Positions 1-6,544 of a stretch of DNA of 14,018 nucleotides are shown in pieces. Positions within the stretch are counted from its first letter, which is position 1, and every line of letters begins with the position of its first letter. The notes beneath the pieces were generated by a model, which saw only the letters and a program-made list of their open reading frames with translations, was not told where the DNA came from and ran no database searches. A program made the position numbers and the translations under genes. This DNA is from CAZQYB01 sp964582985 (GTDB lineage: Bacteria > Planctomycetota > Phycisphaerae > Sedimentisphaerales > Anaerobacaceae), in the NCBI GenBank assembly GCA_964582985.1, contig CAZOUM010000066.1, forward strand, positions 1 to 14,018, in the 5' to 3' direction.

Positions 1-735
1 CCAATGGAAGGGACAGTTAAAGTCTTTAAGTCCATGGTGGGGCTGTACCCATCTGTGACCGACAAATTGCTTGTTTTGATTTTTTTTGTTTTATTGGCCA
101 TCATCGGGAATAAGCTTATCTGTGGATGGGCTTGCCCGTTCGGAGCGCTGCAGGAATTGGTCTACAGCCTTCCCATCCTCCGTAAAATGAAGCAGTGGAA
201 GGCGCCATTTTGGCTGACGAATACGATAAGGGGTGGATTGTTTTTTGTAGCGCTGTTATTTCTCTTCGGTATTGTCGGCGGCAGGAAGGGGTTTGTGATT
301 TACCATTATCTCAACCCGTTTAATCTGTTCAATCTGGATTTCGACCATTGGCTGATTCTGGTCACAGTTGTTGTGTCTCTGGCTCTGGCGTTTTTTACAT
401 ACCGGCCGTTTTGTCATCTTATCTGCCCTTTTGGTTTTGTTTCGTGGATTGCAGAACAGATTAGCTTAACGAGGATAAAGATTGACCATGAGAAGTGCAC
501 AAACTGTGGGCTGTGCATCAAGGCCTGCCCAAGCCAAGCCGCTAAAGACAGAGTATCGGATAAGCTATTTGGCGCTGATTGCTTCAGTTGCGCCCGTTGC
601 CTGAATGTATGCCCTGAGGATGCTATCCGATATGGTTCTGTGTTTTCCAAAAGCTCCCGCGAGAAACTTCAGAAACAATCTGCTTTAGAAAAAGGTTCTG
701 CTTCGGTGGGGATTTTCGGAGGTTTTAATCGCTGA
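1..735 (+). CDS. NapH/YccM-type membrane polyferredoxin, 5' truncated
   Basis: This is an integral membrane iron-sulfur protein that probably passes electrons between the membrane and a partner reductase. Counting from the ATG at position 4, membrane segments lie near residues 21-37, 76-94 and 114-133. Two paired CxxxCP motifs, CGWACP (40-45) and CHLICP (137-142), are the hallmark of the NapH/MauN/YccM family. Two classical 4Fe-4S ferredoxin motifs follow in the C-terminal part: C165, C168, C171, C175 and C193, C196, C199, C203. NapH-like proteins usually have another transmembrane helix before the first CxxxCP. The frame is also open through the window edge, so the ATG at 4 is probably internal and the N-terminus is missing. 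The partner, for example an FMN-binding subunit, would lie upstream and cannot be seen. The family call is firm; the substrate is unknown. Confidence 0.85.
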   Translation, partial: PMEGTVKVFKSMVGLYPSVTDKLLVLIFFVLLAIIGNKLICGWACPFGALQELVYSLPILRKMKQWKAPFWLTNTIRGGLFFVALLFLFGIVGGRKGFVIYHYLNPFNLFNLDFDHWLILVTVVVSLALAFFTYRPFCHLICPFGFVSWIAEQISLTRIKIDHEKCTNCGLCIKACPSQAAKDRVSDKLFGADCFSCARCLNVCPEDAIRYGSVFSKSSREKLQKQSALEKGSASVGIFGGFNR

Positions 736-796
736 TTAGGCGGAGTTTTTAGATTTTTAAATTGTGGTTTTGGGTGGAAGAGGGAGGAACAGAGAA

Positions 797-817
797 ATGG
801 TGGGCACAGCCCATCGT
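797..817. repeat. GC-rich hairpin repeat, copy 1
   Basis: A short palindrome sits in the 144-bp spacer between two convergent genes. The TGGGC/GCCCA stem extends outward through two G-U wobbles, an A-T and a G-C pair to about 9 bp with an ACA loop. The same core, TGGTGGGC...AGCCCAyCGTA, recurs at 4129-4146, so this looks like a dispersed intergenic repeat. No T-tract follows on either strand, so it is not a clear intrinsic terminator. Confidence 0.5.
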
Positions 818-879
818 AGCTATAATATCAGATGCGTTCCTTATATATGGGAGAACCGGGTTAATATCTTTTCGCAAAA

Positions 880-2934
880 TCACGGCTTGACGCGTATGAG
901 TCGAAAAGCATTTAGGACGGCGCGTCCGCCTGGGTAATCGCGATAGTCGATATAGAACTTAGGTGCCTCGTACACCACCAGCACCGGTGAGCCGTCCGTT
1001 CGGAACCGTACCAACGACGGCGAGAGCTTTGCGTCGCTGTCGATGTGCTGAGTCTTCACGTTGTAGGCGTTCTTTATCGCAGTGACACCCTTGCCGGGGC
1101 CTTTGGGCACACCCCACTTATTGTACCCTGGCAGGGGCTCAGGGGGCAGTGGGTGAACGGTAATCGCCGGCATCGGCCCCTGTTCCGGAGCCGTGGCCAG
1201 GAAAAAACTTCTGTACTTTATCGTACCCAGACAGCTCGTCTCGTACCTGTCGCAGTGATAGAAATGGTTGTGGTAGCTGTACAGCTCGTATTCGCCCGGT
1301 GGGATATCTTCAAAGGCGAGCAGAATATTTCCCCATCGCAGCGACCCGCCGCTGTGAGTAGCCCAGTCTGCCGACTGATAAAAGGCGTTGCAGATGGGGT
1401 CGCCGTCTGGTTCTCCGGCAGGCGCGCCCTCGCCGGCCATCGAGTACATCCGCATCCCCTTTACTTTCAGTGCGCCCATGCCCTCGTTGCCGATTGTCAG
1501 CCAGATGTCGATGGGTGTTCCGCCAGCGTTTTCGAGCTTTGCAACGTCATGACTGTACATATCAGCCCAGCGGGGGTCTGCCCAGATGGTCCAGCCGGGT
1601 TTTGCCGTCTCGGGCATCGGCTCGCTGCTGTTCCACTTAGGTAGCGCCAAGTCAACCTGCAGCATCAGCTTCCCGTCGGTGATAAAGCTCCAGATGTCGC
1701 CCATGACAGCCTTGTCCCCGTGCACCTCATCGACCCGCCAGTAGTACGTAGTGGCCTTTTCCAACCGCGGCGGCTTGAAGCTGGTTTTCTTTCCTTCCTG
1801 AACCACCTCAGAATGGAAGTACACATCCGAGGGACTCTTGCCGAAATAGACCCTGTGCTTCTCGGCCTTGTGCCCCGGCGACCATTTGAGCGTCACGTCC
1901 GTCGGAAGCTTGATGGCGGTGTCGAGCGGATAAGGCTTCTTGGCCTTGCCATCGAGAACGGTGAATTTCCAGATTCTTCCGTGGATAACCCTGTCGTGGT
2001 CGTTCTTGTCCACCTGGTCCACCCGCCAATAATAGGTGTCACCCATCCTGAGATTCTTGAATGTGTAACTGTTCGAATCAAGCGTTCCGGCCACGCTGTC
2101 ATCATGCGGGTCTCTTATCGTCTCCTTGATGTCCTGGCCGGCGTAGAGGACGTGGCCGCCGGAGTCTACTCCCGGCGTCCAGTGCACGGTGACATCGGGC
2201 GGCACATCGACCGCACCGTACGGCGGGAAGGGGTCAGAGGCAAGCTTTATCGGCTGGAGTGCATGCAGCCTAAAGGCGTTGAGCACCGCGCTGGTCTGGC
2301 TGGCATGGTAGGTTATGGTCACCGGGCCCGAACCATCGGTGCGAAAGAGGACCTCAGACGGCACCAGCTCGCTGTCGTTGCGCACATGCTGGATGGGTAC
2401 GTCGCTGACCGGGCTGAGCTGAGTTACGCCGCGGCCGCTCGCGGTGATTGCAAACATATTATCCCTGCCGCGGCGCCTACGGCTGATATTGTGATAGCTG
2501 TAGAGGACGTAATCACCCGGCAACAGGCCGGGGCCGCTTATTGTGAGCTGAATGCTCAGGGTCACTGATGTCTCACGCTCCGTACAGCAGTCGCGCAGCA
2601 TTCTGCCGATGTCGCGTGCTTCGACGTAATAGGTGTTCGCTATCTGGTCTCCCGGTCCCGCTCTGAGGTTAGCCATGCCGGTGTCACCGAGGGTGCTCAG
2701 TTCCAGATGGATGCGGGTCTGGTCGACGTTCCAGAAGACAGCAGAACCGTGAGCATCCCCATCGCAGCCGCCGGGCAGGCGCCAACGCACCCAGCCGGGC
2801 TTGAAAGTGTTGTCACTTCGGGGACAGCCAAAGTCAACCTTGAATAGTTCATAGACGGGCGCCATCGCAGCTGCACTGTTAAGCACATTTAGAACTGCAA
2901 CCATCAACATAAGAAAAGACTTTCTCGTAAGCAC
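880..2934 (-). CDS. Secreted protein with FN3-like pair between two related end domains
   Basis: No enzymatic function is recognised. The start is GTG, chosen because a strong AGGAG site lies 7 nt upstream and a signal peptide follows (residues 1 to about 25, ending AAAMA). Residues 28-226 form a beta-rich domain. Residues 235-327 and 332-420 are fibronectin-III-like units sharing DVPPDVTVHWTPG/KLPTDVTLKWSPG and TYYWRVDQV/TYYWRVDEV. Residues 423-684 repeat the first domain: LPGDYVLYSYHN (139-149) matches PPGEYELYSYHN (546-556), FRTDGS occurs in both (197-202, 644-649), and AVLNAFRL occurs at 216-223 and 672-679. The order is therefore X-FN3-FN3-X'. Similar FN3-like pairs are common in exported planctomycete proteins linked to polysaccharide binding, but the ligand is unknown. 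The gene is visibly richer in G+C than its neighbours. It is monocistronic and convergent with the gene on its left. Confidence 0.8.
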   Translation of the reverse strand: MLTRKSFLMLMVAVLNVLNSAAAMAPVYELFKVDFGCPRSDNTFKPGWVRWRLPGGCDGDAHGSAVFWNVDQTRIHLELSTLGDTGMANLRAGPGDQIANTYYVEARDIGRMLRDCCTERETSVTLSIQLTISGPGLLPGDYVLYSYHNISRRRRGRDNMFAITASGRGVTQLSPVSDVPIQHVRNDSELVPSEVLFRTDGSGPVTITYHASQTSAVLNAFRLHALQPIKLASDPFPPYGAVDVPPDVTVHWTPGVDSGGHVLYAGQDIKETIRDPHDDSVAGTLDSNSYTFKNLRMGDTYYWRVDQVDKNDHDRVIHGRIWKFTVLDGKAKKPYPLDTAIKLPTDVTLKWSPGHKAEKHRVYFGKSPSDVYFHSEVVQEGKKTSFKPPRLEKATTYYWRVDEVHGDKAVMGDIWSFITDGKLMLQVDLALPKWNSSEPMPETAKPGWTIWADPRWADMYSHDVAKLENAGGTPIDIWLTIGNEGMGALKVKGMRMYSMAGEGAPAGEPDGDPICNAFYQSADWATHSGGSLRWGNILLAFEDIPPGEYELYSYHNHFYHCDRYETSCLGTIKYRSFFLATAPEQGPMPAITVHPLPPEPLPGYNKWGVPKGPGKGVTAIKNAYNVKTQHIDSDAKLSPSLVRFRTDGSPVLVVYEAPKFYIDYRDYPGGRAVLNAFRLIRVKP

Positions 2935-3020
2935 AGTAAAACTCCTCTCAAGAAAAACGTATCATCCGAGATTTCCGATTTAAGGTGTTTGGAAAACGCT
3001 TCCACGCCTTTCAACTGCAT

Positions 3021-3049
3021 ACTATATCAAGAGCTTCTTTGAATTTCAA
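3021..3049 (-). promoter_or_regulatory. Candidate sigma70-like promoter of the FN3-pair protein gene
   Basis: Read on the minus strand, TTGAAA (3049-3044) is separated by exactly 17 nt from TATAGT (3026-3021). This gives 5/6 matches to each sigma70 consensus box. Transcription would start near 3014, leaving a leader of about 80 nt before the GTG start at 2934. The rest of the 333-bp divergent spacer (2935-3267) holds one weaker plus-strand candidate and nothing else I recognise. Confidence 0.45.
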
Positions 3050-3179
3050 CAGTCCGAAGCCCGTTGATTTGCAGGGATGAGGATTAAATAAGCGAGGTCG
3101 TGCGGATTTTCCATAAGGCCCTGTTTTATAATTTGTTTGGCATTTGATGTGGTCCGGCGACGGTTTTGCATATTAATCG

Positions 3180-3207
3180 GTGACAAGGAGTGGGAATTTG
3201 ATAATAT
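3180..3207 (+). promoter_or_regulatory. Weak candidate promoter of the alpha/beta hydrolase gene
   Basis: GTGACA (3180-3185) is followed after 16 nt by TAATAT (3202-3207) inside the AT-rich stretch TTTGATAATATATTATG. The boxes match the consensus imperfectly, and GATAAT at 3200 is a competing -10. The position, about 60 nt ahead of the start codon, is reasonable. Confidence 0.25.
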
Positions 3208-3267
3208 ATTATGTGGAATTGGGAGGCGTGAGAGAGATTCAAAGCGAGGTAAATAGGAAATTTCAAG

Positions 3268-4119
3268 ATGAAAAAAAATTCGATGCTTTTGGTGATAACG
3301 CTGTCATTATCACTTAGCTTGTCCGGCTGTGGGCGTGAGGGCAAAGGTCGGGTAGTTTCCTGGGATAATGTTGCCATAAGTTACGATGTGCAAGGTAAAG
3401 GGGAGCCAGCCCTTGTATTTGTGCACGGCTGGTCATGCGATAAGAGCTATTGGAGGCTTCAAGTGCCTTACTTTGCAAAGCGATACAAAGTTGTGACGAT
3501 TGACCTTGCGGGGCATGGAGAGTCTGGTCTTGGGCGCGAGAGCTGGACGATGGAGGCGTTTGGCAAAGACGTTGCAGCGGTTATCGAGAAACTGGACCTT
3601 GGCCGGGTTATTCTTATAGGGCATTCGATGGGAGGACCTGTAATCATAGAGGCGGCACGGAAAATCCCCGAACGCGTAATCGGCCTGGTTGGGGTTGATA
3701 CCTACCTCGACTTCGAGAGACAATATACTGAGGAGCAAATTGATGCAACTCTTGGCCGTTTTAAGGCAGATTTTGTAGGAAGTACAAGCAAATTAGTGCG
3801 CGGTATTTTTGTACCTGACGCGGACCCGGCGCTTGTAGAATGGGTCGTGAGGGACATGTCTTCGGCCCGGCCGGAAGTCGGAGTTGGTGCAATGCGGGGG
3901 TTATTAAGCTTTGACGCTAAAGAAGCACTCAAGGAGGTTCGGGTGCCGATATATTGCATAAACTCGGACATGCGTCCGGTCAACTTGGAGGCTGGCCGAC
4001 GGTATGCTGCGTCTTTTGAAGTAAAACTTATGTCAGGTGTTGGACATTTTGTAATTTTAGAGGACGCTGAAACATTTAACCGGCTACTCAGCGAAACGAT
4101 AAATGAACTTAGTTGGTGA
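3268..4119 (+). CDS. Alpha/beta-hydrolase fold lipoprotein
   Basis: This is a predicted serine hydrolase of the alpha/beta fold, anchored in a membrane as a lipoprotein. The N-terminus is a type II signal peptide: a KK pair, a hydrophobic run and the lipobox LSGC with C21. The fold's landmarks are in order: HGW oxyanion motif (53-55), IDLAGHGES (78-86), nucleophile elbow GHSMGG with Ser120 (118-123), a likely acidic residue Asp234 in INSDMRP, and His260 in GVGHF. At 283 residues it is a normal length. AGGA (3255-3258) lies 9 nt before the ATG. The substrate cannot be inferred: the family covers esterases, lipases, C-C hydrolases and dehalogenases. The gene stands alone, divergent from the FN3-pair gene and convergent with the TPR gene. 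Fold and lipidation are well supported; specificity is open. Confidence 0.85.
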   Translation: MKKNSMLLVITLSLSLSLSGCGREGKGRVVSWDNVAISYDVQGKGEPALVFVHGWSCDKSYWRLQVPYFAKRYKVVTIDLAGHGESGLGRESWTMEAFGKDVAAVIEKLDLGRVILIGHSMGGPVIIEAARKIPERVIGLVGVDTYLDFERQYTEEQIDATLGRFKADFVGSTSKLVRGIFVPDADPALVEWVVRDMSSARPEVGVGAMRGLLSFDAKEALKEVRVPIYCINSDMRPVNLEAGRRYAASFEVKLMSGVGHFVILEDAETFNRLLSETINELSW

Positions 4120-4128
4120 GTCGGGATT

Positions 4129-4146
4129 GGTGGGCTGAAGCCCACC
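4129..4146. repeat. GC-rich hairpin repeat, copy 2
   Basis: GGTGGGC (4129-4135) and GCCCACC (4140-4146) form a perfect 7-bp stem closed by a TGAA loop, 10 nt after the hydrolase stop. It shares the TGGTGGGC...AGCCCAyCGTA core with the element at 797-817. Neither strand carries a T-tract behind it. Confidence 0.55.
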
Positions 4147-4190
4147 GTACCCAGGTAAAATCCAAAATCTCAACTAACGTAGTAACTAAT

Positions 4191-4212
4191 CGGCGCGCGA
4201 ATATCGCGTCCG
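4191..4212. other. Hairpin between convergent genes
   Basis: CGGCGCG (4191-4197) pairs with CGCG-T-CCG (4205-4212) if one T is bulged, leaving a 7-nt loop CGAATAT. It lies 32 bp beyond the end of the TPR gene. No T-tract follows, so a terminator role is possible but unproven. Confidence 0.3.
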
Positions 4213-4243
4213 TTGGAGGGGTGTGTTGAATTAGGCTATTCAC

Positions 4244-5017
4244 TCATTCTTGTCTTGCTGAAGCCTGACGAAGAGCATTAAGGAAACCCTGCGGGACGGG
4301 GTGGCCTAAACTCCGCGCCTTTTCGACGTCATCCCAAGCCTGATCGTAGTTGCGCTGGACGAAGTAAAAAAGTGCGCGTTGGCTATAGGCTTCGGCGTCG
4401 TTCGGATTTATCTCAAGAACCTTATCATAGTCCAACTTAGCTATCTCATATTGACCGCTCTTCGTGTAGAGGTATGCCCGACGCTTGTGGGCCTGTGCAT
4501 CCTTTGGATTGGCCTCAATGGCGAGCGAGAAGTCCGCAATGGCCTGCTCATACTCGGTCTTAGCCTGGCGGGCAAGAGCACGATTGTAAAAGGCATTGGC
4601 ATATCCGGGTTTAATTTGAATAGCCTTGGTAAAATCCCGAATCGCGAGGTCATATCCGGCCATACGACAATAGGCGGTGCCGCGATTGACATAGGCTTTG
4701 GCATCGTTTGGCCTGAGCTCAAGTAGTTTGTTACAATCTTCGATGGCTTTTTCATGTTGACCTACAGCACTATATGAGACCGCTCGATTGCCGTATGCCT
4801 GGGCATACTTTGGGTCTATCTCGATTGCCTCGGTAAAGCACGCGATGGCTTTGTCATGCCGACGTTCGGCAGCATACGTGAGCCCCTGCCTGACATAGTC
4901 CACCGCCTCTTCGACATAATGCACTTGTTTTGTTGCACAGCCTACAAGAAACAGGCAAACGACCACAGCCAGTGTGAGCAGTACGCGTTCCAACTTTTCT
5001 TCGGCTCGAAAACACAT
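4244..5017 (-). CDS. TPR-repeat lipoprotein
   Basis: This is a protein-protein interaction scaffold tethered to a membrane. A short charged N-terminus and a hydrophobic segment end in the lipobox FLVGC with C27. About six tetratricopeptide repeats follow with an exact 34-residue period. The repeated turn is P(K/N/G).A.A...RA, starting at residues 69, 103, 137, 171 and 205, with a partial last unit near 207-240. The start is fixed by a near-ideal AAAGGAGGT site (5034-5026) 8 nt before the ATG. Such proteins often serve envelope assembly or secretion, but nothing here identifies the partner. The gene is monocistronic: a promoter candidate lies just upstream and a convergent hydrolase gene lies downstream. 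Confidence 0.85.
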   Translation of the reverse strand: MCFRAEEKLERVLLTLAVVVCLFLVGCATKQVHYVEEAVDYVRQGLTYAAERRHDKAIACFTEAIEIDPKYAQAYGNRAVSYSAVGQHEKAIEDCNKLLELRPNDAKAYVNRGTAYCRMAGYDLAIRDFTKAIQIKPGYANAFYNRALARQAKTEYEQAIADFSLAIEANPKDAQAHKRRAYLYTKSGQYEIAKLDYDKVLEINPNDAEAYSQRALFYFVQRNYDQAWDDVEKARSLGHPVPQGFLNALRQASARQE

Positions 5018-5073
5018 CGTAACTAACCTCCTTTCGCAAATATACTATTCTCTTACGATTTTCTCACCGCAGT

Positions 5074-5101
5074 ATTTTAACGATTGGGCGTCTTAATTCA
5101 A
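5074..5101 (-). promoter_or_regulatory. Candidate promoter of the TPR lipoprotein gene
   Basis: On the minus strand TTGAAT (5101-5096) is followed after 16 nt by TAAAAT (5079-5074). Transcription would begin near 5067, giving a leader of about 50 nt that carries the strong Shine-Dalgarno site. Confidence 0.4.
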
Positions 5102-5124
5102 GGGAAAGTTTTGGCTGGTACGAG

Positions 5125-5151
5125 CCTCGTAATAAATTGAGGGCTAAATAT
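5125..5151. repeat. AATAAATTG hairpin repeat, copy 1 (diverged)
   Basis: This 27-bp unit reads CCTCGTAATAAATTG followed by AGGGCTAAATAT. It aligns with the unit at 5171-5198 with one single-base gap, sharing AATAAATTG and GGCTAAATAT. Its own palindrome is reduced to a 4-bp CCTC/GAGG stem. Confidence 0.5.
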
Positions 5152-5170
5152 AAAAGGTGTATACAAAAAC

Positions 5171-5198
5171 CCGCGCAATAAATTGCGTGGCTAAATAT
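5171..5198. repeat. AATAAATTG hairpin repeat, copy 2; terminator-like on the minus strand
   Basis: CCGCGCAAT-AA-ATTGCGTGG forms a 9-bp stem with one G-U pair, followed by CTAAATAT. Read on the minus strand, the stem is followed at once by GTTTTTG, the form of an intrinsic terminator. It could end transcripts coming from the rhomboid side. The paired unit at 5125-5151 shows that it also belongs to a repeat family. Confidence 0.55.
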
Positions 5199-5237
5199 GA
5201 GACTGCCGCGTCGCTTCGCTCCTCGCAGTGACAAATG
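5199..5237. repeat. Interspersed repeat of the 'GAGGAGCGAAGCGACGCGG' type
   Basis: On the minus strand this reads CATTTGTCACTGCGAGGA, then GCGAAGCGACGCGGCAGTCTC. I recognise it as the short GTCA.TGCGAGGAGCGAAGCGAC..GGCA.TCTC repeat spread between genes in many unrelated bacterial genomes. Its translation (SLRGAKRRGSL) appears in many spurious small ORFs. It directly abuts the AATAAATTG unit at 5171-5198, so the two form a compound repeat. Confidence 0.6.
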
Positions 5238-5267
5238 CTCAAATCGTATGTGAAAGAAGCACGGCAC

Positions 5268-5519
5268 TTAGGGGACGGCAAGGACCCAGCGGGTGTAATT
5301 TCGAGCGTTGGGAAAGGTTATGGCAAAGACGTCGATTTTGGCCGGCTGGTCTTTCGGGTCGTCGTCAATTGTGGTGTAGGTAATGTCGTTGAGCGTTATG
5401 GAAATTTTGAGTAACTTTTGTGAGAGTCGCTCGAATCTTATGGTCAGCAGTGAGAAAGCATTGAGAGGCGGGAAGGTCTTACAATCTGTTTCGGGTTTGC
5501 TCGGTTTCGGTGGCTTTTT
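5268..5519 (-). pseudogene. Start-less coding remnant behind the rhomboid gene, unrecognised
   Basis: One minus-strand frame is open from 5519 to a TAA at 5268-5270, in a different frame from the rhomboid gene. It contains no ATG, GTG or TTG. The part outside the rhomboid gene (below 5479) reads like real protein, for example KISITLNDITYTTIDDD and, at the C-terminus, FAITFPNARNYTRWVLAVP. Codon third positions are C/G-rich, as in coding DNA. I do not recognise the family. It may be the 3' remnant of a gene whose front was lost when the rhomboid region was joined here. Alternatively, it may be an extension reached by slippage at the A7 tract of the rhomboid gene (5515-5521), since loss of one A joins the two frames. 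Chance is a third option. Confidence 0.35.
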
Positions 5520-6339
5520 TTAGAATCTTTTTCTCTTTTGATGTGAGGCTGTGGATTCCGGAGTGGTGGACTTTTTGCAAGATGCGGTCAACCTCCACCT
5601 GGAAATTGCGTTGTTCGGCGATTTTCTTTTCCCAGGTACCGGCGTGGATTCTTGATTTTAGTTTGTTACGCCAGGATTGGGAAAACACGTAAATTGCTCC
5701 GGTTGCCATACCTGCGAGATGCGCGGCGTCGCCGCCGGCGTTTGAACCTTTTGCCGCTAAGTTGATTACGTAGAGGAGTGTGAAACCAACTGCGGCCACC
5801 CTTATTGGTATTGGAAAGAGAAGAATGAAAACGACAAATTGTGGAAAAAGGATTGCACAAGCGGCCAACATACCAAGGATAGCTCCTGAAGCACCCACCA
5901 TTGGCAGGACGGAGAGAAACTTTACCGCTACAAGGAGCAGGTAGAAAAGTCCGCCTGCTGCGCCACAGATAAGGTAAAAGACGATGAATTTTTTACCACC
6001 CCAGTTGCGCTCAAGGACGGGCCCCAAGAAGAACAGAGCAAGCATGTTGGCAAACAGGTGCCAGCCGTTCCAATGTAGGAACTGGTAAGTTATCAGCCGC
6101 CAGAGCTGGAGAGCCTGTGGTACGGATGTCGGGAAAACGGCAAAGAGGCTTTCGAGCGGCGGAACCTCGTTCAGTGGGGCACGGAAGAAAAAGACCTTTA
6201 CAAGGTGGACGCCGATATTGATTATCAACAGCCACTTGACGGCCGGAGTAATACGAGGGAAGGCCATGCGCATTTGCGGCTGGTACTGGTAGCCGTGCTG
6301 GTAATTTTCGCGAGTGTAATCTCTATCGTAAATACCCAT
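5479..6339 (-). CDS. Rhomboid family intramembrane serine protease
   Basis: This membrane protease cleaves transmembrane segments of client proteins. Several hydrophobic helices span residues 35-220. The rhomboid landmarks are WR at 80-81, HWNGWHLFANM (89-99) with the oxyanion-region His94 and Asn98, the catalytic motif GASG with Ser151, and AHLAGMATG with His207 as second member of the dyad. The soluble tail (228-286) contains VDRILQKVHHSGIHSLTSKEKKIL, a helical C-terminal module common in planctomycete and Bacteroidota rhomboids. The N-terminus MGIYDRDY is typical of planctomycete homologues and supports this ATG even though no Shine-Dalgarno site precedes it. A terminator-promoter pair separates it from lgt, so it is probably transcribed on its own. 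Its substrates are unknown. Confidence 0.9.
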   Translation of the reverse strand: MGIYDRDYTRENYQHGYQYQPQMRMAFPRITPAVKWLLIINIGVHLVKVFFFRAPLNEVPPLESLFAVFPTSVPQALQLWRLITYQFLHWNGWHLFANMLALFFLGPVLERNWGGKKFIVFYLICGAAGGLFYLLLVAVKFLSVLPMVGASGAILGMLAACAILFPQFVVFILLFPIPIRVAAVGFTLLYVINLAAKGSNAGGDAAHLAGMATGAIYVFSQSWRNKLKSRIHAGTWEKKIAEQRNFQVEVDRILQKVHHSGIHSLTSKEKKILKKATETEQTRNRL

Positions 6340-6430
6340 AACAAAAGCAAATCAAAAATTAGAAATCAAAAAGCAAAATTAAGAGATTCTATGTTTTGGC
6401 TTCCTTTTTATTGTCTGGAAATCAGCATTT

Positions 6431-6456
6431 GCCGCTGGGATTTAGCGCCCCGCGGC
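6431..6456. other. GC-rich hairpin in the rhomboid leader
   Basis: GCCGC (6431-6435) pairs with GCGGC (6452-6456). After one mismatch, GGG/CCC extends the stem around an ATTTAGCG loop. If the promoter at 6467-6496 is used, this hairpin sits almost at the 5' end of the rhomboid mRNA, within a leader of about 120 nt. It could also be another dispersed repeat. The rest of the 205-bp spacer holds the promoter and terminator listed separately. Confidence 0.35.
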
Positions 6457-6466
6457 TATCAACAAT

Positions 6467-6496
6467 ATAGTATCGTCAATTTTGGAAGATGTTCAA
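6467..6496 (-). promoter_or_regulatory. Candidate promoter of the rhomboid gene
   Basis: On the minus strand TTGAAC (6496-6491) and TACTAT (6472-6467) are 18 nt apart. The boxes are only moderate, but they begin 4 bp after the T-tract of the lgt terminator. That is where a new transcription unit would be expected. Confidence 0.35.
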
Positions 6497-6499
6497 CTG

Positions 6500-6523
6500 A
6501 AAAAAGGTCTAAGACTCAGGACC
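6500..6523 (-). terminator. Intrinsic terminator after lgt
   Basis: On the minus strand GGTC-C-TGA-GTC-TTA-GACC folds into a 7-bp stem with one bulged C, one G-U pair and a 3-nt loop. It is followed directly by six Ts (6505-6500). It lies about 22 nt beyond the lgt stop codon and would end the dapL-to-lgt transcript. Just before it, GGTCCTGA is tandemly repeated, offering an alternative 5' arm. Confidence 0.55.
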
Positions 6524-6544
6524 TCAGGACCAACAACCCAAGAC

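Noticed and set aside
1045..2568. Two long plus-strand open frames (199 and 282 codons)
   Set aside because: They are antisense to the well-supported FN3-pair gene. Their translations have no domain character, and they arise from its high third-position G+C.
3126..3377. 83-codon minus-strand frame across the hydrolase start
   Set aside because: It overlaps the signal peptide of the hydrolase gene and has no ribosome site or motif.
5125..5237. CRISPR-like array
   Set aside because: There are only two diverged units of one family and one of another, with no regular spacing and no cas genes.
5064..5267. 67-codon minus-strand frame
   Set aside because: It consists of the three intergenic repeats; the SLRGAKRRGS segment is the usual false translation of that repeat family.
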